The notes: generated from the sequence alone by a model not told the origin. Shown: positions 49,894 to 59,620, numbered from the stretch's first letter. The stretch is DNA of 64,000 nt from Deefgea tanakiae (GCF_019665765.1 NZ_CP081150.1:310001-374000); one strand, 5' to 3'. Translations and numbers: made by a program.

Positions 49894-51526
49894 GGTTGAT
49901 TTCCTGTAATGTTGTTTCACCGCGAGCTACGGCGTTAAGGGCGATTTGTCGCATCGAGATAAAGCCGTTGTTCAGCGCAATTTTTTTGAGCTCTACAGCA
50001 GGCGCGTGTTTAGCGATGGCTTGTTTGAGGTCATCATCAAGGCGCAATACTTCAGCGATGGCTTTACGGCCTAAATAGCCGGTGTTACGACAGGCAGGGC
50101 AGCCAGCACCTTTGCGGAAAGTCCATTTACTCACTTGCGTGCGTGTCAGACCCGAAGCAGCCAATAAATCGACGCTTGGCGTGTCGTCGCCGACGCAATG
50201 TGGGCAGACTTTTCGGATGAGTCGCTGTGCGACTACACCAATCAGTGCATCAACAAAACTATTTGGCTCTACACCCATATGAATAAAGCGATCAATCACC
50301 GAGAAAGCGTTGTTCGCGTGGACTGAAGTTAGCACCAAGTGACCGGTTAAGGCTGCTTGCACTGCGATATTGGCGGTTTCACCGTCGCGAATCTCACCGA
50401 CCAGAATTTTATCGGGGTCATGGCGCAAGATTGAGCGCAAACCACGAGCAAAGGTCAGGCCTTTTTTATCATTGACTGGAATTTGCAATACGCCGGGCAG
50501 TTGGTACTCGACCGGATCTTCAATGGTGATAATTTTTTCTTCACCGTTATTAATTTCGGATAACGTTGCATACAGCGTCGTCGATTTGCCCGAGCCCGTT
50601 GGACCAGTCACCAAGAGTAGGCCGTAGGGTTCGTGCGATAGCGAGCGAATCGCCGCCATCGTTTGTTCTTCGTGGCCGAGTGTTTCTAGGCGCAGCGATT
50701 TAAACGCATCGCCGCCGCCTTGCTTATCCAAAATCCGCAATACGGCATCTTCGCCATGGATGGATGGCATGATGGAGACGCGAAAATCGACATCGCGATT
50801 GTTGACTTTGGCTTTGAAACGTCCGTCTTGTGGAACGCGATGTTCGGAAATATCGAGCTCAGCTAAAACTTTAATCCGCGAAACAATTTGCTCGGCCATT
50901 TCTGCACCATTGGCGCCACCCGCATGCAGTAAAACACCATCGATACGATATTTGATCGTCATCCCTTGCGGCGTTGTTTCCATGTGGATATCAGACGCTT
51001 TGGCTTTGAGTGCATCGTAAAGTGTCGAATTCACTAATTTAACGACGGGCTTGGCATCTTGCGCCAAGGTAGTCAGTGAAATTTCGGTGACGCCGTCTTT
51101 GCTGACCTCTTGGTTTTCCCCAACAGCCATTTGCTCCATCGCGCGATGCGATGTTTCGTATTCGTCGAAATACTGTTTTAAATCGTCAAATAGCGCAAAG
51201 GCGACTCGGAACGCCACGGTGATCCGTTGCTGCGCCCAGTTGCGAACTACGGGGCTAAATGGATCTGACAAGATCAATACATAGCCATGCTGTGGTACTT
51301 CAGCCAATAAACATTGGTGTGCAACCGCATCGCCAAAGGCGAGTAGGTCGTAGCGAGGTTTAAGTGCATTTAATTCTTGGCGGGTAATGGCTGGTAGACC
51401 AAGGTAGCCGCTGACTTCAAGCCTATACTCGTCATCATTGAGGCCGAGTGATTGCTGTAATAAGACAGAAAGCGGTTGATTGCCGCCTGTTGCGCGCAAA
51501 TGCTGAATGAGGTCGAGCGTAATCAT
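49874..51526 (-). CDS. GspE/PilB-type secretion ATPase
   Basis: A 550-residue hexameric ATPase that powers pseudopilus or pilus assembly. An N-terminal MshEN/GspE-N-like domain (about 1-130) precedes the RecA-like core: Walker A GPTGSGKSTTLY, Asp box ITIEDPVEYQLPG, Walker B KILVGEIRDGETA and His box TGHLVLTSVHANNA. The zinc-binding tetracysteine motif is present (CPHC ... CPAC). ATG 51526 overlaps the platform-protein stop by 4 bp. Confidence 0.95.
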   Translation of the reverse strand: MITLDLIQHLRATGGNQPLSVLLQQSLGLNDDEYRLEVSGYLGLPAITRQELNALKPRYDLLAFGDAVAHQCLLAEVPQHGYVLILSDPFSPVVRNWAQQRITVAFRVAFALFDDLKQYFDEYETSHRAMEQMAVGENQEVSKDGVTEISLTTLAQDAKPVVKLVNSTLYDALKAKASDIHMETTPQGMTIKYRIDGVLLHAGGANGAEMAEQIVSRIKVLAELDISEHRVPQDGRFKAKVNNRDVDFRVSIMPSIHGEDAVLRILDKQGGGDAFKSLRLETLGHEEQTMAAIRSLSHEPYGLLLVTGPTGSGKSTTLYATLSEINNGEEKIITIEDPVEYQLPGVLQIPVNDKKGLTFARGLRSILRHDPDKILVGEIRDGETANIAVQAALTGHLVLTSVHANNAFSVIDRFIHMGVEPNSFVDALIGVVAQRLIRKVCPHCVGDDTPSVDLLAASGLTRTQVSKWTFRKGAGCPACRNTGYLGRKAIAEVLRLDDDLKQAIAKHAPAVELKKIALNNGFISMRQIALNAVARGETTLQEINRVTFVD

Positions 51527-52701
51527 TGCATATTCCCGGCCAACTCAAAAATCGGCATGTAAAGCAAAAAGACGATGCCGCCAATTAAAATCCCGATCAA
51601 TAACATTAAAATCGGCTCAAACAGGCGGGTAAACATTTCAATCGCTCGGTCAAGTTCTTCATCGCAAAACTGTGCCGCGCGTTCAATCATCGTGGCGAGT
51701 TCGCCACTTTGCTCTCCGACGCGCAGCAGACGCTCTGAAACGGGGGTGGTGAGATTATATTTCGGCAATGTATTAGAAAGCTGTTGTCCTGATTTTATGT
51801 CCACAATCGCCTGCGACAGCGCAAGGCGCATTGTGACGGGCAAGAGTTGGGCTGCCAGTTCTAGTGCGGCGACTAAATTCAAGCCACCAGAGAGTAAAAG
51901 ACCAACGGTACGATAAAAGCGCGTTAATGAGAAAAGTCGACGATATTCTTCGAGTCGAGGTAATTTCCAAAACAACTCTAGCAGCATCGATTGTACTGCT
52001 TGGGTTCGGAATGCCATGATGATGCTGATAATGCTCGCAATCATTACGGCAAAAATTACTTGCCCATGTTGATGTACTAAATCGCCCCACCACAGCATCA
52101 CTTGTGCGGCAAAAGGGAGGTTTTTCATCGAAGCATAGATTTGGCTAAATTTCGGAATCACATAAAACAGTAAGAACAGCATGATGCTGCCACCAATCCC
52201 AATCACCACCATTGGATATACCAAAGACGAAATAACTTTCTTTTTTACGGCGGTGAGGCGGGTTTCGTAGTGATGGTAGCGTTTGAGTGCATCAGCCAAA
52301 TGACCTGTTTTTTCTGCCGAGCCTACGCTGGCAATATACAGTGGCGGAAACAAATTTGGCATTTGCGACAGCACTTTGGATAAAGGCAATCCTTGGTACA
52401 AACCCTCGATCATCGTGGTGAGAACCGTGCGGTTTTCGTCGTGGCCGCTTTTTTCTTTCAGCGTTTCCATGGCCTCAACGAGGGTTAGGCCCGCTTCGAG
52501 TAGTGCAATCAGCTCTTGAGTAAACAGTGAGACTTGAAATTCACTCTTGCCCAATGAAAGGCTGAACTTGCGTTCAGCTTTAAAGCTGACAAGCTGTAGG
52601 CCCTGTTCTAGCAGGCGTGCGCGTAGGTCATCGACGTTGGCAGCATCGAGTTCTAGTTCGCGCAGAGAACCTGCACTAAGAGCTTTAACTTGGTAACGCA
52701 T
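51523..52701 (-). CDS. GspF/PilC-type platform protein
   Basis: A 392-residue inner-membrane protein with two GspF repeats. The first is FTQELIALLEAGLTLVEAMETL with SKVLSQMPNLFPPLYIASVGSAEKTGHL; the second is FYRTVGLLLSGGLNLVAALELAAQ with LLRVGEQSGELATMIERAA. Three hydrophobic helices are seen (about 165-195, 215-235, 365-388). It is the base on which the pseudopilus is assembled. Starts at ATG 52701, 12 bp after the major pseudopilin gene. Confidence 0.94.
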   Translation of the reverse strand: MRYQVKALSAGSLRELELDAANVDDLRARLLEQGLQLVSFKAERKFSLSLGKSEFQVSLFTQELIALLEAGLTLVEAMETLKEKSGHDENRTVLTTMIEGLYQGLPLSKVLSQMPNLFPPLYIASVGSAEKTGHLADALKRYHHYETRLTAVKKKVISSLVYPMVVIGIGGSIMLFLLFYVIPKFSQIYASMKNLPFAAQVMLWWGDLVHQHGQVIFAVMIASIISIIMAFRTQAVQSMLLELFWKLPRLEEYRRLFSLTRFYRTVGLLLSGGLNLVAALELAAQLLPVTMRLALSQAIVDIKSGQQLSNTLPKYNLTTPVSERLLRVGEQSGELATMIERAAQFCDEELDRAIEMFTRLFEPILMLLIGILIGGIVFLLYMPIFELAGNMQ

Positions 52702-52713
52702 TAGATTTATTGC

Positions 52714-53142
52714 TTACCAAAAGTTGATATCGGTGTCTTCACCGCTACCACCGGGTTTGCCATCTAAGCCGTAGCTTAGTAAGTCGTAGTCATGGCCATT
52801 TTCGCCCGGAATACGATAAATGTATGGTTTGTCCCAAGGATCGTTGGGTACATCTTTCATTAAGTAAGGACCAGACCACTTGCTTTCTTCTGGTGGTTTT
52901 TTGGTCAAAGCATTTAGTCCCAATTCATTGCTTGGATAGCGGCCGGTATCAAGGCGGTATTGATCCAGTGCGCCAGCAATCGATTTCATTTGGCTCGCCG
53001 CAGTTTTGGTTTTTGCTTTGCCGACTTCGCCAAATAATTTAGGCCCAACATAGCCCGCCAAGAGGGCAATGATGAGGAGTACAACTAACAATTCGAGCAG
53101 CGTAAAGCCACGGTGCTTGCGGGTAGAAATTGGCGTTTTCAT
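52714..53142 (-). CDS. gspG: Major pseudopilin (GspG-like), first gene of the operon
   Basis: A 142-residue protein from ATG 53142: leader MKTPISTRKHRG, then FTLLELLVVLLIIALLAGYVG with Glu5. The globular part has the GspG blocks DQYRLDTGRYPSNELGLNAL, GPYLMKDVPNDPWDKPYIY and a calcium-loop-like end (YGLDGKPGGSGEDTDINFW). This is the closest match to canonical type II secretion in the cluster. The frame is open to 53196 without support. Confidence 0.94.
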   Translation of the reverse strand: MKTPISTRKHRGFTLLELLVVLLIIALLAGYVGPKLFGEVGKAKTKTAASQMKSIAGALDQYRLDTGRYPSNELGLNALTKKPPEESKWSGPYLMKDVPNDPWDKPYIYRIPGENGHDYDLLSYGLDGKPGGSGEDTDINFW

Positions 53143-53357
53143 CTTCAATCTCGGTTGAAATTTTGTAGTGCGAGATGGGGTGATACAACAACCCATTAAG
53201 CTGACATGCTAATGCCTAAAAGCGGCTTGAGCAAGCCTTTTTCTTACTTTGTGCGCGCGCTAAAAGCTTGTATTTACTTGCCTTGCGACGGATTTTAGTG
53301 GTTTTGAATCTTGATGTGTTTTTGTTGGTTTCGTGTAAATTATTTAGTGCTGTTCAT

Positions 53358-53387
53358 AAAAAAACCCCATCGTAAACGATGGGGTTT
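53358..53387 (-). terminator. Terminator of the second chitinase gene
   Basis: AAACCCCATCG and CGATGGGGTTT pair around a short loop, with a T run on the minus strand, 17 bp after the stop. The remaining 53143-53357 should hold the promoter of the pilus-like operon; no clear box was picked. Confidence 0.9.
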
Positions 53388-53403
53388 GAGATGCTATTAC
53401 AAA

Positions 53404-55377
53404 TTATTTGTTAATGTGAGTCATTGCTTCAACAAGTTCGCCAGTCGACGTATCGCTGTCTGCTTGCCAGCTGAAGATACCGCCCATGCCCATTTTCTTA
53501 GCGTAGTCAGCTTTCAACTTGATATCACGAGAAGTGTCGTAAGACCAGAATGTTGTGCCATCAAAGCGGTAAGTTTGTTGTGTTACTGGGTGGATGTACT
53601 CAGTACCTGGAGCATTTTTCAATACTTTGTAGTCTTCGTAACCCGCTTCGTAGGTACCAGTTGCTGCTTTAGTGGCTGCTTGGTACAGACCATTATTTGC
53701 ATTGGTTACACCAGTCCAGCCGCGGCCGTAGAATGGTACGCCCATGTGCAATTTAGCAGCAGGTACGCCACGTGCTAGCAAGTCTTTAACGGCAGTATCA
53801 GTATTGTAGCTGTTGATTTTGCCAGTTTTTGGATCTTTGTAGCGTGGGCTAGCTGGATCTGGGTACAAAGCTGAATGGAAGTCGGTTGGACCTTGTGCAT
53901 CCCATGCGCCGTTGTAGTCGTACGACATGATGTTGATCCAGTCGAGGTACTTGCTGTATTCGGCTGGTTCAGTTGCAGCGATTTTCTCATCGCCAGCACC
54001 GATTGCCACAGTTAACAAGTATTTTTTGCCAGTTGTTTTGCTCAACTCATCCAATTGTTTGCGGAACTCTGCCATCAATAGATTGTTGTTTTGCTTGTCG
54101 GCAGGAGAAACTGTGTTAGTGCCAATACCTTGAACGCCTGGGTATTCCCAGTCGATGTCGATACCATCAAAGATGCCTGCTGCAGTGCCTGGGCCACCTG
54201 CATTTGAGCCTGAGTCAAATGGCATATTGCCTTTGATCCACACGTCGATACAAGATGCAACCAAAGCTTGACGCAATTCTGGTGTTGCAGATGCCGCAGA
54301 GAACCACTTAGACCAAGTCCAGCCACCCAATGAAATTAGCGCTTTCAAGTTCGGATTTTTGGCTTTCAGTTTTTTCAACTGATTCATATTGCCTTTGAGT
54401 GGGCCTTCTTTGCCTTGGCGAGGATCATCCCATTTTTCCCAACCGTATGCATCAGCTACACCATCGACTGATTCGCCAGCGCTGAAGCCTTTTTGGTAAA
54501 CAGCCCATGCATCGCCGCCATCTTGATTGCCCGATTCTTGTTTATTTACAGAAGCGTCACAAACATATTTGCCGCCCTTGTTGTAAACGTTACCGAATGA
54601 GTAGTTCAAGAACGTCAAGTTTTTAGCTTGGCCGCTGGTTTGCATGTCTTTCAGGTAGAACTTACGGCCGTAGATTGACCATTCCGCGAAGTAAGTGCCA
54701 ACTTGTTTGGCGCCAGTGCTTGGTGGTGTGCTAGTTACTGGAGTTGGAGATGCGGTCACAACTGGAGTTGGAGATGCAGTCACAACTGGAGTTGGAGAAG
54801 CAGTCACAGCTGGAGTTGGAGAAGCAGTCACAACTGGAGTTGGAGATGAGGTCACAACTGGAGTTGGAGATGCAGTCACAACTGGAGTTGGAGATGCAGT
54901 TGGTTTTGGCGTTGCAGTTACTGTTGAGCCGTCGCAAGCACCGATATCTGTCCAAGGTTTGCCAGAGCCTGTGTTAGTCGATGGCTCATTGCCTTGTGTC
55001 CACCAGCCTGCTTTGTAGTTACGGCCTTGGTAAGACACAATCGCGCCACCGTTGTAGGCGGTTGCGGAATTCCATGGGTTAACACAGCTGCCTGCAGGGG
55101 GGGCTGTTGTTACTGGTGTTGGGGTTGCAACGACTGGTGTTGCTGTTGGTGCAACTGGCGTTGCTGTTGCGCTGCCAGATTGAAGTTCCCACGGACCCCA
55201 TTGTTCGGTGCCTGGAATATTATTTTGTGTCCACCACTTTGCTTTGTAGTCTTTACCAGAGTAAGTCACTACATCGCCGCCGACGTATGCAGTTGTGCTG
55301 TTCCATGCTTGAGCAGCAAAAGAGCTAACTGATACAAAAGCGATTGCTGCTGGGATTGCGGCTAAACGGAAGTTCAT
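53404..55377 (-). CDS. Secreted GH18 chitinase with two CBM5/12 modules
   Basis: A 657-residue endochitinase from ATG 55377 (GAGAGGAAA upstream). A signal peptide ends near SFA (residue 21). Two CBM5/12 modules follow (about 23-68, WNSTTAYVGGDVVTYSGKDYKAKWW, and about 103-150, WNSATAYNGGAIVSYQGRNYKAGWW), separated and followed by Thr/Pro linkers, the second with tandem PTPVVTAS units. The GH18 domain (about 240-655) has the catalytic DGIDIDWE (D404 to E411), LISLGGWTWSKWF and IMSYDYNGAWD. It lies just upstream of the T2SS-like operon on the same strand but with its own terminator. Confidence 0.96.
   Translation of the reverse strand: MNFRLAAIPAAIAFVSVSSFAAQAWNSTTAYVGGDVVTYSGKDYKAKWWTQNNIPGTEQWGPWELQSGSATATPVAPTATPVVATPTPVTTAPPAGSCVNPWNSATAYNGGAIVSYQGRNYKAGWWTQGNEPSTNTGSGKPWTDIGACDGSTVTATPKPTASPTPVVTASPTPVVTSSPTPVVTASPTPAVTASPTPVVTASPTPVVTASPTPVTSTPPSTGAKQVGTYFAEWSIYGRKFYLKDMQTSGQAKNLTFLNYSFGNVYNKGGKYVCDASVNKQESGNQDGGDAWAVYQKGFSAGESVDGVADAYGWEKWDDPRQGKEGPLKGNMNQLKKLKAKNPNLKALISLGGWTWSKWFSAASATPELRQALVASCIDVWIKGNMPFDSGSNAGGPGTAAGIFDGIDIDWEYPGVQGIGTNTVSPADKQNNNLLMAEFRKQLDELSKTTGKKYLLTVAIGAGDEKIAATEPAEYSKYLDWINIMSYDYNGAWDAQGPTDFHSALYPDPASPRYKDPKTGKINSYNTDTAVKDLLARGVPAAKLHMGVPFYGRGWTGVTNANNGLYQAATKAATGTYEAGYEDYKVLKNAPGTEYIHPVTQQTYRFDGTTFWSYDTSRDIKLKADYAKKMGMGGIFSWQADSDTSTGELVEAMTHINK
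54737..54904 (-). repeat. Seven tandem 24-bp repeats encoding the chitinase linker
   Basis: Seven copies of ACTGGAGTTGGAGATGCAGT-CACA with few changes, encoding PTPVVTAS units. In-frame expansion or loss by slippage would vary linker length without breaking the enzyme. Confidence 0.92.
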
Positions 55378-55892
55378 TTGGTGTTTCCTCTCATCCATTA
55401 TTTTAGTAAGAATTTCATCGCAACCGATATTGGTTTACGTTGATTTCAATTCACTAACAACTTAGTAGTCACTTGTTGTGGTTGGGGTGGTGTGTAATTC
55501 TTCGCTTAACCGCTGTATCCACTTAAAGTTGCTACTTCGACGCTGGCGGTTGATTTGATTAATACCAGTCGTCTAACGTAATCCTTGCCGCAGATCCTGT
55601 TTGAATTCGCTGCTGTTACGTTTCGTAGCGCTAATTTCGCAGACTACATTTGCCTTGTCAACAGGGTGTTGTGATGGAAAACACAGTGAAATTAATGGTT
55701 TAAGTTGAATGTAAGTCTGTGGAATGCCTTGCGAAATTGTTGGTTGCGTATATTAGTTTGTGCTAATTAACGCGCTGCAATATAGTGCAATAAGTTAAAT
55801 CACTAATACCATTGAAAGATAAGGATAAATGCCAGCTGCTGCGTGTGTTGCGTTGCCTTTTGGTTTTTTTTGGTGCATGTAATTTGGAAAAT
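55378..55892. other. Upstream region of the second chitinase
   Basis: About 500 bp without a credible gene. It must hold the chitinase promoter; no clear sigma-70 box or operator was identified. A 73-codon plus-strand frame at 55812-56033 runs antisense into sodB and is rejected. Confidence 0.5.
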
Positions 55893-55922
55893 AAAAAAAA
55901 GACGACTGAATGTCGTCTTTTT
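55893..55922 (-). terminator. Terminator of sodB
   Basis: AAAAAGACGA and TCGTCTTTTT pair across a short loop, flanked by A and T runs, about 47 bp after the sodB stop. Confidence 0.88.
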
Positions 55923-55969
55923 GATCTGCGTTGGAAAAAGCTGACAGAAGGCCCGCTTTCTTGTGTGAC

Positions 55970-56563
55970 TTATGCTGCTAGGCGTGCAGCAACCACATTC
56001 CAGTCAACCAGCTTCCAGAAGCCTTCAAGGTAGTTCGGGCGGCTGTTGCGGTAATCGATGTAATAAGCGTGCTCCCAAACGTCACAGGTCAGCAATGCAG
56101 TGTCTGCTGTTGTCAGTGGTGTGCCTGCTGCGCCAGTGTTAACGATATCCAGTGAGCCGTCGGCTTTTTTTACCAACCAAGTCCAGCCAGAGCCAAAATT
56201 GCCAGCAGCTGAGGCGTTGAATGCTTTTTTGAATTCATCAAAAGAGCCCCATTTTGCTGCGATGGCATCTGCCAATGCGCCAGCAGGTGCGCGATCTTCG
56301 CCAGCTGCATTCGGTGCAAAGCCAAACCAGAAGAAAGTGTGGTTCCAAGTTTGTGCTGCATTGTTGTACAAACCACCAGCTGGTGCTGTTTTAACGATCT
56401 CTTCGAGCGATTTGCTTTCGTTCTCAGTGCCTTTGATCAGGTTGTTGAGGTTGGTGATATAAGTTTGGTGGTGTTTGCCGTAGTGAAATGACAGCGTTTC
56501 TGCAGACATAAATGGTGCCAGCGCATCTTGTGCATAAGGCAGGGTAGGTAGTTGATGTTCCAT
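55970..56563 (-). CDS. sodB: Superoxide dismutase, Fe type
   Basis: A 197-residue SOD that converts superoxide to peroxide and oxygen in the cytoplasm. Metal ligands are His in [10 protein letters not shown], His in [10 protein letters not shown], and Asp and His in [11 protein letters not shown]. The sequence [11 protein letters not shown] and FGSGWTWLV favours the iron type. No signal peptide. ATG 56563 with GGAG upstream; monocistronic. Confidence 0.95.
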   Translation of the reverse strand: MEHQLPTLPYAQDALAPFMSAETLSFHYGKHHQTYITNLNNLIKGTENESKSLEEIVKTAPAGGLYNNAAQTWNHTFFWFGFAPNAAGEDRAPAGALADAIAAKWGSFDEFKKAFNASAAGNFGSGWTWLVKKADGSLDIVNTGAAGTPLTTADTALLTCDVWEHAYYIDYRNSRPNYLEGFWKLVDWNVVAARLAA

Positions 56564-56734
56564 GTGAATCTCCGGTTGGGTTGGCGTACAGACGATATGG
56601 CACTGTGGCGTGCTTTTTCAAGTGGTGTTGTTATTGTTTCTGCTCACTCGGGCTCTATGTTATCTTTGAAACCTAATGGATGTGTGGCTGCGGGCTGATT
56701 TTTTTGGTTCGAGCGTAATTGGGAAATTAAGTTT

Positions 56735-57655
56735 ATGAGTATTTTGTCGCTAATTTTAGCTTTGCTGCTTGAGCAAATCCGGCCGATTAGTAGTCGTAAT
56801 CCGCTCTATCTTGGTTTTATTCGTACTGCCAATGGCATGGGACGAAACCTCAATGCCGGTGAGTATCGCAACGGTGTTTATGCGTGGTTGATTGCGGTGG
56901 TGCCTTTGGTGGCGCTGACAGCGGGTGGGTATTGGTTTTTGATGCAGCATAATATTGCGTTTGCAATGCTGTGGAGTGTGTTGACATTGTATTTGACGAT
57001 GGGCTTTCGTCAATTTAGTCATGCGTTTACCAAAATATCGAAATCACTACAGGCGGAGGATTTGGACGCTGCACGTTCTATGTTGGGCGATTGGACGGGG
57101 CAGTCTACGTCCGAGTTGAGTGAAGATGAAGTGGCGCGCTTAACGATTGAGCAGGGTATTATTGATTCTTATCGCTATGTGTTCGGTACTATTTTTTGGT
57201 TTGTTGCTTTGGCATGGTTGGTCGGTCCCGCTGGGGCGGTTGCCTATCGTGCGGCGTGCTTGTTGCAGCAAAAATGGGGCGGGCATGGTGATATGTTTGG
57301 CCGCTTTGCTGATGCCGTCATGGATGTTTTGGATTTTGTGCCGGTTCGTTTGGCAGCTATTTCATTTGCAATTGTTGGTAATTTTGAAGATGCAGTTTAT
57401 TGCTGGCGCTCGCAGGCGCAGCAGTGGATGGATCAAGATTACGGTATTTTGCTGGCTTCGGCTGCCGGCGCTTTGGGAGTGCGCTTGGGTGAGGCGCTGC
57501 ATCAAGATCATACGGTGAAGTATCGTCCTGAGTTGGGTGTTGGTGAATCGGCGAATCGAGATTATCTAGCCAGTGCGGTTGCGCTGGTGTGGCGCTCGGC
57601 TATTTTGTGGTTGGCTGTGATTTTGCTATTTAGTATTTCTCAGTGGGTTGCATGA
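56735..57655 (+). CDS. CobD/CbiB-family membrane protein
   Basis: A 306-residue membrane protein with four to five hydrophobic segments and the family-like start SILSLILALLLEQIRP. It contains MGFRQFSHAFTKISKSLQAEDLDAARSMLGDWTG, with the DLDAAR..L..WVGR-like block of CbiB/AmpE relatives, and a C-terminal LGVGESANRDYL segment. Many betaproteobacteria carry this divergent branch without cobalamin genes around it, so a cobinamide-synthase role should not be assumed. The ribosome-binding site at ATG 56735 is weak. Confidence 0.8.
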   Translation: MSILSLILALLLEQIRPISSRNPLYLGFIRTANGMGRNLNAGEYRNGVYAWLIAVVPLVALTAGGYWFLMQHNIAFAMLWSVLTLYLTMGFRQFSHAFTKISKSLQAEDLDAARSMLGDWTGQSTSELSEDEVARLTIEQGIIDSYRYVFGTIFWFVALAWLVGPAGAVAYRAACLLQQKWGGHGDMFGRFADAVMDVLDFVPVRLAAISFAIVGNFEDAVYCWRSQAQQWMDQDYGILLASAAGALGVRLGEALHQDHTVKYRPELGVGESANRDYLASAVALVWRSAILWLAVILLFSISQWVA

Positions 57656-57742
57656 TTTTAATGTATGTGAGCGTAGCCTTTGATTCTTAATGTATTCGTG
57701 CCTATACCCATTCGCTTTTTGTATTAATAATTGGAATTGATG

Positions 57743-58390
57743 ATGGCAGAGTTAAAAATTGCAGAGACGACCTTGCGCATTAATAATATCTTTTGCGTTG
57801 CGCGAAATTTTGTAGCGCATGCGGCGGAGATGGGGTCGGTGATTGCGAGTGAGCCGGTGGTTTTTATTAAACCGAATTCGGCTGTACTCCAGTCCGGCTC
57901 ACCAGTGGTATTACCGTCATGGTCAGAAAATGTGCATCACGAGTTAGAGTTGGTGGTGGCGATTGCTGAGGGCGGTAAAAATATTGCGCCAGCCGATGCG
58001 TTAAAGCATGTTGCTGGCTATGCCTTGGGCTTGGATTTAACTGCACGTGATGTGCAGGCTGCAGCCAAAAAGACGGGTTCGCCTTGGACTTTGGCCAAGG
58101 GTTTTGACGGCGCCGCCGTGCTGACTCAATTCGTTGCAGCGGGTGATATTGACCCGACCCAGTTGCAATTTACCTTGCATATCAATGGTGAGTTGCGTCA
58201 GTCGGCGGATACGCGCTTGATGGCGTTTGATGTTGCGACTTTGATTGCATGGATTTCAAGTAAATTCACCTTGCAGGCGGGTGATTTGATTTATACCGGA
58301 ACGCCAGAAGGTGTTGGTCAAATTCAACGTGGTGATCATTTGCGGTTGACCTGGCCGGGTCGTGTTGAAGAATCTTTTGATGTGATTTAA
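57743..58390 (+). CDS. Fumarylacetoacetate hydrolase-family protein
   Basis: A 215-residue FAH-fold hydrolase. Metal ligands are the E-x-E in HHELELVVAI and Asp in LGLDLTARD, with the following KGFDGAAVL and TGTPEGVGQI blocks that complete the active site. ATG 57743 is chosen for spacing from GGA; ATG 57740 is equally possible. Relatives act on fumarylpyruvate, acylpyruvates or oxaloacetate; the substrate here is not determined. It ends at a strong terminator and has no pathway partners nearby. Confidence 0.9.
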   Translation: MAELKIAETTLRINNIFCVARNFVAHAAEMGSVIASEPVVFIKPNSAVLQSGSPVVLPSWSENVHHELELVVAIAEGGKNIAPADALKHVAGYALGLDLTARDVQAAAKKTGSPWTLAKGFDGAAVLTQFVAAGDIDPTQLQFTLHINGELRQSADTRLMAFDVATLIAWISSKFTLQAGDLIYTGTPEGVGQIQRGDHLRLTWPGRVEESFDVI

Positions 58391-58417
58391 CAATCGTACA
58401 TTGATCGGCTTGAGAAT

Positions 58418-58442
58418 AAAAAACCCGCTACGGCGGGTTTTT
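58418..58442. terminator. Bidirectional terminator
   Basis: AAAAACCCGC and GCGGGTTTTT pair around TACG, between the convergent FAH-family gene and tsaD. Confidence 0.92.
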
Positions 58443-58496
58443 CTATGGGTATTTCCCGCTGGGTATTTAAATTTAATGGCTGCAACAATATACCTA

Positions 58497-59510
58497 TTAA
58501 GTGCTACTGAGGCTGGCTAAGTCCCAGCGTGGTTTCACGGCAAAAGAACCTGCCGTTTGGCGCTCGCTTAAACGCTGCGCGCCCGCATAGGCAATCATTG
58601 CGCCATTGTCGGTACAGAGTTCCAGTGGCGGGTAAAACACTTCAAAGCCGCGTTTCTTGGCGGCATCATCGAGTGCGTTTCGCAATTGCCGATTAGCGCC
58701 AACGCCTCCTGCAATCACCAATCTTTTCATACCAGTTTGCTTGAGTGCTTTGAGCGATTTTTTAAGTAATACCTCGACGATGGCTGCTTGAAATGCGGCG
58801 CAAATATCAGCGCGCGTGGTGTCGTCGAGTGGCGATTGTTGCGTAACCAAATTGAGAACCGCCGTTTTGAGGCCAGAAAAACTCATATCTAAGTTTGGCG
58901 TGTGCAGCATCGGGCGCGGTAAAGTAAAGCGATTTGCGTCGCCTGTGTCGGCTAATTTTGACAGTGCCGGGCCGCCGGGGTAGCCAAGCCCTAATAACTT
59001 AGCTGATTTATCAAAGGCTTCGCCCGCAGCATCATCAACCGTTTCGCCGAGCAATTCGTATTGTCCTACGCCATGCACTGCCATCAGTTGTGTATGTCCG
59101 CCGGAAACTAGTAGCGCAACAAATGGAAATGCGGGGGCGGGTTCGGCCAAGCAAGGTGATAGCAAATGTCCTTCGAGGTGATGAACGGCAATGGTGGGTT
59201 TACCGAGCGCAAACGCCATGGCATTGGCAACCGATGCGCCTACTAGGAGTGCGCCCGCTAAGCCGGGACCTGCGGTGTAGGCAATTGCATCAATATCGGC
59301 AAGCTGTTTGCCGGCTTCTGCTAAGCAACTTTCGGTGAGAGGCAGAACACGGCGAATATGGTCGCGCGATGCGAGTTCAGGTACAACACCGCCGTATTCA
59401 CTGTGCATGGCGATTTGGGTATGCAAACGATGGGCAAGCAGACCCGCTTCGCTATCGTAAAGCGCAACGCCTGTTTCGTCGCAAGAAGATTCAATGCCCA
59501 GTACCAACAT
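58497..59510 (-). CDS. tsaD: tRNA N6-adenosine threonylcarbamoyltransferase TsaD
   Basis: TsaD transfers the threonylcarbamoyl group to A37 of ANN-decoding tRNAs. The protein starts [19 protein letters not shown] (ATG 59510, 337 residues, the usual length); the open frame to 59600 is not coding. The metal-binding HLEGHLLSP (H-x-E-G-H), the SGGHTQL and [10 protein letters not shown] blocks and [10 protein letters not shown] near the end are all present. It is divergent from rpsU, an arrangement widespread in proteobacteria. Confidence 0.96.
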   Translation of the reverse strand: MLVLGIESSCDETGVALYDSEAGLLAHRLHTQIAMHSEYGGVVPELASRDHIRRVLPLTESCLAEAGKQLADIDAIAYTAGPGLAGALLVGASVANAMAFALGKPTIAVHHLEGHLLSPCLAEPAPAFPFVALLVSGGHTQLMAVHGVGQYELLGETVDDAAGEAFDKSAKLLGLGYPGGPALSKLADTGDANRFTLPRPMLHTPNLDMSFSGLKTAVLNLVTQQSPLDDTTRADICAAFQAAIVEVLLKKSLKALKQTGMKRLVIAGGVGANRQLRNALDDAAKKRGFEVFYPPLELCTDNGAMIAYAGAQRLSERQTAGSFAVKPRWDLASLSST

Positions 59511-59591
59511 GATTATGCTCGTGTTTTTGCCCAATAATGCCACTATGGTAACGGGCATGGAAGCAACACGGAAGACCTTCGTGTGTATTCC

Positions 59592-59620
59592 TTTTGACAT
59601 TGGCTAATTATTCTAGGATA
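59592..59620 (+). promoter_or_regulatory. Sigma-70 promoter of the rpsU operon
   Basis: TTGACA, 17-bp spacer, GATAAT; near consensus, about 80 bp before rpsU. Confidence 0.88.

Noticed and set aside
54737-54904. Tandem 24-bp repeats as a CRISPR-like or regulatory array
   Set aside because: They are head-to-tail without spacers and encode PTPVVTAS units in frame within the chitinase linker.
55812-56033. 73-codon plus-strand frame before and into sodB
   Set aside because: It runs through the sodB terminator and antisense to sodB; no independent evidence.
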